Assembly (NCBI GenBank): GCA_904066235.2
Contig: CAJFCV020000005.1
Span: 7,869,501-7,933,500, forward strand
Length of the DNA: 64,000 nucleotides
From: Bursaphelenchus xylophilus
Taxonomy: Eukaryota; Nematoda; Chromadorea; Rhabditida; Aphelenchoididae
Reading direction: 5' to 3'
The translations under genes and the position numbers were made by a program. Below are positions 54,970 through 64,000 of the stretch, one piece after another. Positions within the stretch are counted from its first letter, which is position 1. Each line of letters starts with the position of its first letter. Under the pieces are notes generated by a model, which had not been told where the DNA came from, ran no database searches, and worked only from the letters and a program-made list of their open reading frames with translations.

Positions 54970-56804
54970 ATGCGTTACTGTACGCTGCGGTTGCTGGTAT
55001 TGGGGATTGTAATTGGCACAGCCTTGAGTGAAACGATAAACTTGACCGTCAAAAGTGAGTCTGCTGATTTTTCGAAGGACCAGTTATGTTTCTCCGCCGG
55101 ATGTCAATAATGCCCTTTTTTAGAATGGTACTACGCTGCGCGCTCGGAATTTGGAACACCAAGTAAGTCTACACAATGATTTTGATAATTTCTTGAGTCC
55201 GATATAATGATAGAGCTCAAAATTCAATCCTTCGGAAACATATATGATATAGGTTGTAGTGATCTAAAACTCATTTTCTGAGCTTTGCAGAGAAATATTG
55301 ACCATTAAGAGATGTTGCGTTTAGGTCAAGTGCTATGGCTCGGACTTGACATCGGCACTAGAGATCTGTGGGTGTATGGTGGAATGTGCTATCAAATAAG
55401 CACCAAGTGCACCAAAGGCACTTTACAGTACTATCGAGGCCAGTAAGTTTAGCTTTATTGATGTGTTTACCCAAAACTTCTTGTAATCCTGGTTTTGTTC
55501 CTTGCAGCTCAAGCTCAACCTACACCACAGGTGCGGTCGGTGTCAAACTTAACCTTACAACATCTTACTATTCTGGCAATGGCACAGTAACTCTGGTCTC
55601 CGCCCGCGACACGATATCAATCGCTGGTCACAGCCTAGGCTCCACAAATTTCGGCGAAAGCAAGCTGGCCGACTACAGTTTTTACAAGACCTTGAACACC
55701 AGCGGTCTGTTTGGGCTGGGGTTGGGATCCGTAACGGCTTTGACGGGATATTTCTCGACACTGATCGGCAATGGAACTTCGTACACGCTGACTACACACC
55801 AGTAGGCGAGCCTTACTTTCCGAGTTTCTAACCACTTTCAGTGCAAATCAAACTGCAACAATTACAACAGGAGAAGATCCAAACTGCGTCCAGCCCTTCC
55901 ATTATATTCCGTTGAGTATAACGACGCTGACAATTGGAAACAGATGGGAGATCCCGTTGATAAGGTGGGTAAGGTAGCGGCTAATAGCGAACATTTGGCT
56001 TATAAACTCCTGATTTTCATTCGTCGAATTTTTTTCACATTGACTATCCACTGCGTTTTAGTTATAAATTCGGCTCTATTGCTGGCGGCGCTGTCTCTGG
56101 TCACACCGCCAGTTTTACCACCCTCAGCAAGAACATCCAGATCCCTGTCGCCCTATATCAGCCCATTCACGACGAACTTGTTCGTCTCTACTATGATTTC
56201 TCTTGGGCTCATGATCTGATCGACTGTAAAAGACGCGCTCAGCTGCCGGACTTGACGCTCAATTTGGGTGGGAAAAATTACACCGTGACTCCACATCAGT
56301 ACATCACACAAACCGTAAGTTCGCGTTGAGTTTGAAGTCCAGCTTTGAAGGTTCTCAGTCTTAATATTGTATGTAGAGAAACTACATGGTTTAGCAAAGT
56401 AGCGGGTAAAAGACATATAATATTTATTTGGCTACACAAGCGGAATTTTTTAAAACTTGACGTCAAATATTTATATTAGGGGAAAAATTCTTGGGTGTAA
56501 AGAGCGGCTTGCATCCTTACAATTAGTATGCTCTTTTGGGGCTTCAAGGAGAGACAGAAATGTCATTGCAACAACCTATTACACCTAGGCTTGTTCAACC
56601 TCTCTCTTCACTTTATTTGCATTCTCTCATGCGAACGCCACTGTACGTTTATCTTGCTTTCAGGCATCCAACTACTGTATCCTCCGGCTAGTTGCGAACT
56701 ACGCTTCAAATCAGTGGATTTTGGGCTATCCCTTCCATCAAGGGCACTGTGAAAACTTTGATCCCATTGGGCTACGAGTTGGACTGTCAACTCCCAACAG
56801 CTAA
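54970..56804 (+). CDS. Secreted aspartic-protease-like protein (A1 fold), catalytic Asp-2 missing, 350 aa
   Basis: Exons 54970-55054, 55124-55162, 55325-55442, 55508-55801, 55842-55964, 56062-56314 and 56664-56804; phases close to 350 aa. The signal peptide (LRLLVLGIVIGTALS) is followed directly by the mature-like start WYYAARSEFGTPSQ, without a clear propeptide. The first lobe has GLDIGTRDLWVYGGMC, where family A1 has DTGS-x-LWV. GLFGLGLGSVTAL and the C-terminal LPDLTLNLGGKNYTV and NQWILGYPF blocks fix the family. The second active-site loop reads GGAVSGHTASF, where A1 enzymes have a DTGT. It is therefore predicted to lack peptidase activity and may bind or inhibit. The first lobe also has Ile for Thr, supporting relaxed catalytic constraint. 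Confidence 0.85.
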
Positions 56805-58681
56805 ACGCGCAAAAGTCAAACTTTACCCTTGCTATGGTTGACGTATAAAGTAATCTAATTTGTTGTCCGAAAGGTGTAATTGGGTTTGCCAACATTTTGA
56901 GGGCGGGAAAACGGTATTTTGCAAAGAATTATTTCCAAAAACAAGGGGAAAGAGTGAATTATTCTGCACAGAAATAGTGAACATAAGTTATGCAGGGCTG
57001 ACTGGATTATGCTATTCAATATGAAATTGGCACATGAATTTATGGTATTCAAGCCATTTCAAGGTAAAAATGCTTTGTTTCACCCATGGAACCGCTGTAA
57101 ATCGTGATAATCACAATTTTAAACTCTCAAAATAATGTTATACACATGTAATTTTACATAATATTATGTTGCATTCCCAAAAAATGAATTAAATTATAGC
57201 TGTTAATTCGATAAATACAGGATTTGTGTCAAACATATGTACATTCAGCTTTCGGTTATTTATAACTACATAATCATGTTTCTATATTTTTAAGTGGTAG
57301 GTTCAAAGTAAACTCACATGGTGCATACGGCTGATCAAATTATTTTTGGTACCAACTATTCTATCGCTTCCATAAATTCGTTTTAAACAAAGTGGGAGCT
57401 GTGCTCAACAAACTCCAGTTAAACCAGCCCTGTATACTTTAGCAAGCTTTTTTGGAGGTATCTAAAGGAAATTTTAGCTAAAACGGACCCTCGTAAAGGA
57501 TCCATAACAAGCAAAGTCTTTGATATCTCACGATTTTTGTACCGAGATTTGTTGTTCATTTTGATTGCAGAAAAGGGATTTCTCTTGCTGTTTTTTTATT
57601 TATTGGCAACTACAATTTCAAATGCTCCTCGTCTGTTCCTCATTGGCCTTGAAAATATCAATTGGCTTGAATTCATCTATTTTAAGACCTTCTTAGTTGA
57701 AACCTTGGTATGCTATGTTGAAGAAATCATTTAAAAAAGTGCGGAATTTATTGTATAAATTAAGCCGTTCGTTTTGTGCAAAAATAGTCTAGACGACCAA
57801 GCGACTATAGAAATGTTTTTGGTTTTCATTATAGAAAGAAATGTGCGGCATTCCGGTCGAGGTTCATGATATAAAACAAGCTACAATTGACTTCGGCTTG
57901 ACCTGTAAACACCGGCCTACATTTTTGCAGTGGTATCGTCTGCACTGACCTGCAGGGTCGTTTTTTGTTTGATCACCGTGGCTGTAGGAGGGTCCAAAAA
58001 AAATTTTTTTGACCATCATGCATTTCTTCAAAAACGCATTACCCTCATATCCAGTATGTCCTTTGTCCTTTACCCCATACATCTCTCCAGATTAAGTTAA
58101 TAAGCAAAAAGCCCACGTTTTTGTACGACTAAATGTGTTAGGATACTTTTGAAATTGCAATTCCAGACACTCAAACACTATAATTTCGTTCCGCGTTATG
58201 CTCACAGAAACAATGCCTTACGACTTAACTATGCAGAAGTAGGATGTATAATATTTTTTACAGGCCTTTGATCCTGTTTATTCACCTTTATGGTTACATC
58301 TTGAACGTTTTGGTTGCTGTCTTTTCAGGCGGTTTAGTATCGTTACATCTGCCAAATGACATTTCTGTAATTTGGTTATGTCAATCACATTTACAAACCA
58401 TATTTGTAACAGAATGTGACCGGGGGGAAAGACGTTTTTTTATTGCTTTTTTCTCTTTACTTTTTGAATTTTGAATAAAGTTGGTCATCGCACCGATAGC
58501 CGGCCCCGACCTGGCGACTTCAGCCCGATAATTTAGCCTTGATTTAAACTCCCACATTTAAAATTTTTCAACTTTGTTGAATTGAACTTCGAAAACGAAA
58601 CTGAAAGACTATTACATTTACATCCTAAAAATCCGAATGCCTAAAAATATAATTTTCAGTTGATGCACCTTTCGACCCTTT
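56805..58681. other. Intergenic, nothing convincing
   Basis: Short frames only. A 65-codon frame at 57537-57734 is hydrophobic (LLFFYLLATTIS) but has no splice or signal context. Confidence 0.5.
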
Positions 58682-59931
58682 ATGCGCTCCTTGCGTGCGT
58701 TGTTGATCCTCTGTGGAACCGTCAGCGGACTTGTTCTGAATGCACTTTTAATATACATTATCCGCAAAACGAAGGCCAAAACTCGGTCCCATTCGTATAT
58801 GACTTATGCGGTCGCTATCCAAGACCTCTGCTACACCTTGTCCGAAGTGCTTATACAGCATGTAAGTTGATTACAAACCAAAGACGATAGGCGTGGTAAG
58901 AACAAGTTTTCTGAATTTTCCGAAGGATTTGCCTTTTAAAACCTTCAGGAAATCATCTTGGACAGTGGTGCTCTTTTCTTCTATTCTCACGGAATTGAGC
59001 AGCTCCTACCCTCTTCATTTCGTCGACCCGTTTTGGCCTTTCACATATGCATGGTCTACCAAAGCATACTGGTCATCCCTGCCATCTTTTACTACCGTCT
59101 AGCATTACTAGAGAATCCCTCCGTTTCACCCACAGCATTCCTCGCACGAATGAAAACTGTTTTCCTTCTTTCCAGCATAGGGGGAGTATTAGCAGCGTTG
59201 GCGAGCCGCGCTTGCGAAGGATACTTGGCAAATTCGCTGGAGACCAACGTGCAAATTTTAAGAGCTCTTGAACGCGTTGGAGCGCCAGTTTATGCGGTGT
59301 ATCTGGTAAGTGAAGTGTTGTCAACTTGAAGATGAAAGATAAACGAAATACTAAAAAATTGTCTTCAGTGGAATCAAACTTCTCTTGTTTTCATTATCTA
59401 CTCCGCAACATTAATGACAGTTGGCCACCTAGTAGCTCTTTATTATGTCATAATGAGCACATGGAAAGCCAATATTCATCGGAGCAAAGCGACGTCTAAA
59501 ACAAGGCATCTGCAGCTCCAATTTACAAGAAATATAGTGGCACAGGTATATTTAACTTGAAATGGGATAATTATGGGCAAGATGGCAGACTGTTTTTTTT
59601 TTAGTTTTTAAAAACAGCTTATGAAAAGATGCTTAATTTTTCAAAAATGCGTTTTCAGACAATTCTCTGTATTTTGTTCGTCACGATTCCGTTGTTAACC
59701 ATAGTGATCTCATTAGTTCTTGGAGCCAGCAATGAGTATCTTGGAGCTTTTATCTACGTTCCGTTGGCGTGGCATTCCTGCCTGAATGCTCTTTTTTCTC
59801 TCACATTGATCAAATCGTATAGAAGCAAAATTTTAAAAATCATGAGGGTCGACACAACTTCACACGGTCCGGTTAGCTACATTACGACGAATAATACAAT
59901 GTTTCTTCGGCAAAGGAGCAGTCTTCGATAG
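58682..59931 (+). CDS. Serpentine chemoreceptor, 328 aa
   Basis: Exons 58682-58861, 58949-59305, 59369-59545 and 59659-59931, all phase 0. TM1 (ALLILCGTVSGLVLNALLIY) leads to IRKTKAKTRSHSYMTYAVA, then TM3-TM4 in exon 2 and TM5 plus the third loop in the 177-nt exon 3 (HLQLQFTRNIVAQ). Exon 4 has TM6-TM7 with HSCLNALFSLTLIKSYRSKI. It shares exon layout and exon-3 length with the receptors at 2650-3897 and 6091-7751, though the sequence is distant. Role: 7TM G-protein coupled sensory receptor; ligand unknown. Confidence 0.85.
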
Positions 59932-60022
59932 AAAAATACTATATTTTAATTGTATTCTAAATTATTTGATTAATTTTACCTCATTGAAACAATAAATGTT
60001 ATATAATACATACATAACTAAC

Positions 60023-60469
60023 AGGGGAAGTACCCCAAGTGCGACGCTCAGATTTTGATGAAACTTGGCACAAATTTAGAGTAATTTTTTCTAAGATATA
60101 TGCGAGAATCCTAGCTCGCGCTTTGCAGAAACAACCGAGATTTTTAGATCGAAAGTCGGCGAAAATTTAGGACTTTTTGTCGAATTTCAGCACGAAAAGT
60201 TTCATGCCTATTTCTACCGTAAAGGGTAATGTTTCTACAAAAAATCAAAATTTTCCGCATGAAACTGCCAAAGTTATGGCCAAAAAGCGTTTTTCTCTCT
60301 GACCGCTCTCCACGTTTAGCGCGCCCTCTCGGCGGCATAAATCGTCCGATATCTCGACGGCGCCGGCAAAGCGCGAGCTAAAACTTTCAGGAATTGATAT
60401 TTAGTCTATTCCCGACGTGTGTGCAAAATTTAAAGAAAATCCGAGGGTCGCACTTGGGGTACTTCCCTT
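60023..60469. mobile_element. MITE of about 447 bp
   Basis: The terminal inverted repeat starts AGGGGAAGTACCCCAAGTGC at 60023, with its counterpart ending at 60469; about 30 bp match with few differences. It is non-coding. A partial copy of one end lies at 11820-11890. The target duplication is unclear. Confidence 0.75.
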
Positions 60470-61135
60470 GTAAGAAGCTTTGAAAAAGATAAATTTCATC
60501 CATTTCAAGGGCTAAAACACTAATTGTGTATGTTTTAGGGCGTATCCTCAATTCCAGTCTCACAAAAATCAATTGCGATTTGAAAAATTCAAAAAGCGAC
60601 TCAGTTAAGCCAAGACCCACGCGTTGTGATTCAGGTTGGAAACTGCGAACATTGGATAGCAGCATCATAGCCGCGTCCCACATCCGGCCGGGGTCGAACC
60701 AACCACCAGCCGAATGCAAGACGAGCGCACAAACAGTTGCGCTACAAGAGAGCGTTTGCTTTCTTTCTTCTTTTTCTCTTCGCAGGAGGGGAAAACCCTT
60801 TGGAGTGTTTTCTTTTTTGTCCTTTCATCATTTTTGCCGGCTTCTGCGACTAAAAGTGGAAAAAATAATTGAAATAGACAAAAAACGTGTGTAACTATCA
60901 TGAAATGCTGACATTGACTTTTTCAGAGATTAAAATGGGCATAAATTTAAAAAATTCATAAAAGTCATCAGGTAAATATTGCCATAATGTTCCAAAAAAG
61001 ACGCTACAGAATATCTTAACGGTTGCATTCTCATTTGACACTCTTACATACACTAATATTTGCATAAATAAATCCAGTAGTCAAATAAACTTTTGAGATT
61101 TTTGCTGATTTTTCACTTTGTTACGTAGACTTCGT
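60470..61135. other. Intergenic with tRNA-like relic
   Basis: No gene. It ends with GACTTCGT (61128-61135), the left target-site copy of the foldback element. Confidence 0.5.
60672..60757 (-). pseudogene. tRNA-Ala-like relic or SINE head
   Basis: On the minus strand TAGCGCAACTG (A box) and GGTTCGACCCC (B box) stand at tRNA spacing, with TTGCA in the anticodon position. Acceptor and T-stem pairing is poor, so it is probably a retroposed relic. Confidence 0.4.
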
Positions 61136-61337
61136 GATTCGGTCCGAACGGTGCACCTGACGAATTGTGCACCGGGCTGAACGGGGCACCTGGGTGAATT
61201 GTGCACCTGGCTGAACGTGGCACCTGGGTGAATAGTGCACCTGGCTGAACGGTGCACCTGACATTTTATTGTTTGAACAGTGCACCTAGGCGAATGGTGC
61301 ACCTTGAAAAAAAGTTTTTTGGTGCATTATTGAAGAA

Positions 61338-61830
61338 AATTTGAAAGGTTTTCGTTTCGGGACAACGAAAAAGGATTTTTTTTGGAAATTTTTTAAAAAA
61401 TTTGAAAGGTTTTCGCTTCGGGACAGGGAAAAAGGATTTTTTTGGAAATTTTTTAAAAAATTTGAAAGGTTTTCGCTTCGGGACTGGGAAAAAGAATTTT
61501 TTTGGAAAATTTTAATAAAATTTGAAAGGTTTTCGCTTCGGGACAGGGAAAAAGGATTTTTTTTGTAAAATTTTTAAAAATTTTGAAAGGTTTTCGCTTC
61601 GAGACAGGGAAAAAGGATTTTTTTGGACAATTTTAATAAAATTTGAAAGGTTTTCGCTTCGGGACAGGGAAAAAGGAGTTTTTTGGAAAATTTTAATAAA
61701 ATTTGAAAGGTTTTCGTTTCGGGATCACGAAAAAGGATTTTTTTGTAAAATTTTTAAAAATTTTCAAAGGGTTTCGCTTCGGGACAGGGAAAAAGGAATT
61801 TTTGTGTATAATTGAAAAGAATTTGAAAAG
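61338..61830. repeat. Left array, eight units of about 60 bp
   Basis: Units contain TTTGAAAGGTTTTCGCTTCG then GGACAGGGAAAAAGGA and a T-rich spacer. Open frames here (61341-61815) come from the repeat, not from genes. Confidence 0.9.
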
Positions 61831-62022
61831 TTTTCCCTTCGAAAAAAAAACCATTTTTTCTTTGTGAAAAGGTAAATATGACAATGGAGATCAAAGCAAA
61901 TTTTTTGACCGATTTTTTTGTGTGTGAAAAGATAAATATGACAAGGGGGGATCAAGGTAAGCCGTTTTTATCATTTTTTTTCATTGTGAAAAACTAAATA
62001 TGACAAGGGGAGATCAAGGTAA

Positions 62023-62406
<384 letters not shown>

Positions 62407-62576
62407 CATTTTTTTCACAGACGAAAAATTACTCAGAACAAGTTGCCTTGATCTCCCCTTTCATATCTAGCTTTTGACAAACAAAGAAATCAGTAAAAAC
62501 GGCTTACCTTGATCCCCATTTGTCATATAAAAAAAATCCGTCAAAAGAATTTGCCTTGATCTACCCTTGCCATATT

Positions 62577-63060
62577 TATCCCGAAGCGAAAACATTTCAA
62601 ATTTTATTAAAATTTTCCAAAAAACTCCCTTCCCCCTGTCCCGAAGCGAAAACCTTTCAAATTTTATTAAAATTTTCCAAAAAAACCTTTTTCCCAGTCC
62701 CGAAGCGAAAACCTTTCAGCTTTTATTAAAATTTTCCAAAAAAAATCCTTTTTCCCTGTCTCAAAGCGAAAACCTTTCAAATTTTATAAAATTTTCCAAA
62801 AAAATCCTTTTTCGTGATCCCGAAACGAAAACCTTTCAAATTTTATTAAAATTTTCCAAAAAACTCCTTTTTCCCTGTCCCGAAGCGAAAACATTTCAAA
62901 TTTTATTAAAATTTTCCAAAAAAAAATCCTTTTTCCTTGTCTCGAAGCGAAAACCTTTCAATTTTTGTTCAATTGTTCATGAAAAATCCTTTTTCCCAGT
63001 CCCGAAGCGAAAACATTTCAAATTTTATTAAAATTTTCCAAAAAAATCTTTTTTCCCAGT
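62577..63060. repeat. Right array, eight units of about 60 bp (inverted)
   Basis: Reverse-complement units CCGAAGCGAAAACCTTTCAA plus ATTTTATTAAAATTTTCC and a purine-rich spacer. Open frames here (62567-63031) are repeat-derived. Confidence 0.9.
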
Positions 63061-63206
63061 TCCGAAGTTCGCCCAGGTGCACTGTTCACCCAGGTGCACC
63101 GTTCGCCCAGGTGCACAGTTCAAAATGTGTCAGGTGCACCGTTCGCTCAGGTGCCCCGTTCAGCCAGGTGCACTGTTTGTTTCAGGTGCACTGTTCGGAC
63201 ACAACC

Positions 63207-63832
63207 GACTTCGTTTTATTATCGTTGTTTAATGGATGAAATTCCAATAGCAACGAAAATTCACTGAGTGCTCTCACAGCTGATATCATCTTGTTTACCG
63301 CGTATTGCAAACGAACCCTTCAATTTTAATATTTTTGCCTTATTGAAACATATATATAACGTTAGGTAAACAATCAACGTGGATGATAAGATAAGCTATT
63401 TTTTGTATCGTTTTCTTTACAATTTTATATTCTGTGCTGTTATTATTACAGCGAAACTTTTGTTTTATAGTTTGATTGCAAAGAATAACTCTTGTATGGG
63501 GAAAATCGAATTTTTCGAATGTTTCTGTCGAATGCATAAAAACACAATTTTTTGACGTAGAATTTAAAATTTCTGGTGAAAAAACGATCAACTTTTACAT
63601 GTCCTAGATAGGTATATAAAGTCGAGCGTAAAGAATGTAAGTATTCATAACAAGACGTTCGTAAAAAGTTTTTTTTGGGAACTTTACATGGGATCTCACT
63701 ATCTTTCAAGAATTTCAGGATTTTTCAGTTATTTTTTTTTGAAAAAATAGAGGTTTACCGAAAAAAAACGTGTAAACGAAAATAAATATTCCCAAAGTTT
63801 TTTTTTTAGTTTTACAATCATAGATTCCGAAA
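63207..63832. other. Upstream region of the MIF-like gene
   Basis: No gene. GTATATAAAG at 63612-63621 matches STATAWAARS, but lies 212 bp before the ATG, so it would need a 5' UTR of about 180 bp or an unseen leader. Confidence 0.5.
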
Positions 63833-64000
63833 ATGCCAACTCTAGAAGTCCGGACCAACCTCCGAAAAGATCAAATCCCTGCCGGCTTTCTGAAACGGCT
63901 CTCTGACAAAGCCGTGGAGATTACTCGAAGGCCAGAGTTTGTAAGTAAAAACAATTTCAGTTACTGTATAATTGCTATCCTTTCAGCAATAATGATTACT
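63833..64000 (+). CDS. mif: MIF-like protein, first exon (runs off window)
   Basis: ATG at 63833 opens exon 1 (63833-63940), encoding 36 residues: MPTLEVRTNLRKDQI, then PAGFLKRLSDKAVEITRRPEF. A GTAAGT donor follows. Pro2 is the MIF/DDT catalytic base and is the N-terminal residue after Met removal. The exon ends at the position where animal MIF genes have their first intron, with phase 0. MIF proteins are tautomerases and secreted cytokines; nematode members can modulate hosts. The first available acceptor (63986) would place TAA in frame, so the true second exon is probably beyond the window or the gene is broken. Confidence 0.75.
   Translation, partial: MPTLEVRTNLRKDQIPAGFLKRLSDKAVEITRRPEFVSKNNFSYCIIAILSAIMIT

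Overview
This is a eukaryotic window and almost certainly a nematode genome. It has short GT-AG introns, many of 35-90 bp, AT-rich spacers, nematode-type serpentine chemoreceptors, a DUF229 protein and a complete Mi-2/CHD chromatin remodeller. It also holds a tandem cluster of PL3 pectate lyases, a family that nematodes are thought to have gained by horizontal transfer and that is known from plant-feeding and fungal-feeding lineages. Six of seven pel promoters match STATAWAARS exactly, a motif described for gland-expressed effectors of Bursaphelenchus xylophilus. An aphelenchid close to Bursaphelenchus is the best guess, but no species is proven.

Layout. 1-7.8 kb: three related serpentine receptor genes (one missing its 3' half) and a 79-aa Cys-rich gene. 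8.4-25.3 kb: seven pel copies (five plus strand, copy 3 minus strand, copy 6 plus strand with a damaged splice acceptor), embedded in duplicated flanks, with an inverted duplication and a 2.67-kb hAT-like element. 25.4-26.5 kb: a Gly/Tyr/Ser-rich secreted protein, convergent with pel copy 7. 27.6-28.1 kb: a 141-aa membrane protein. 28.6-38.1 kb: a 13-exon Mi-2/LET-418-like gene on the minus strand, with a mariner-like element and two copies of a 168-bp repeat in its introns. 41.4-41.9 kb: a secreted Ala/Pro-rich protein. 45.0-47.0 kb: a type I membrane protein with a Lys/Gly-rich tail. 47.7-49.0 kb: a divergent serpentine receptor. 50.7-51.4 kb: a small tail-anchored-like protein. 51.4-54.0 kb: a DUF229 ectoenzyme-like protein. 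55.0-56.8 kb: a secreted aspartic-protease-like protein lacking a catalytic Asp. 58.7-59.9 kb: another receptor. 60.0-63.2 kb: transposon territory with a MITE and a striking 2.07-kb foldback element. 63.8 kb to the end: the first exon of a MIF-like gene.

How it fits together. The pel genes encode secreted enzymes that would soften plant cell walls; near-identity of copies 1-5 points to recent amplification and gene conversion for dosage. Relics of the 3' end of the Gly-rich gene lie downstream of other pel copies, so the pel-7/Gly-rich convergent pair looks like the ancestral arrangement. The receptors form a typical dispersed chemosensory family, three of them sharing a 177-nt third exon. 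All exon structures were assembled by eye, and reading-frame phases close exactly for every complete multi-exon gene. No transcript or database check was possible.
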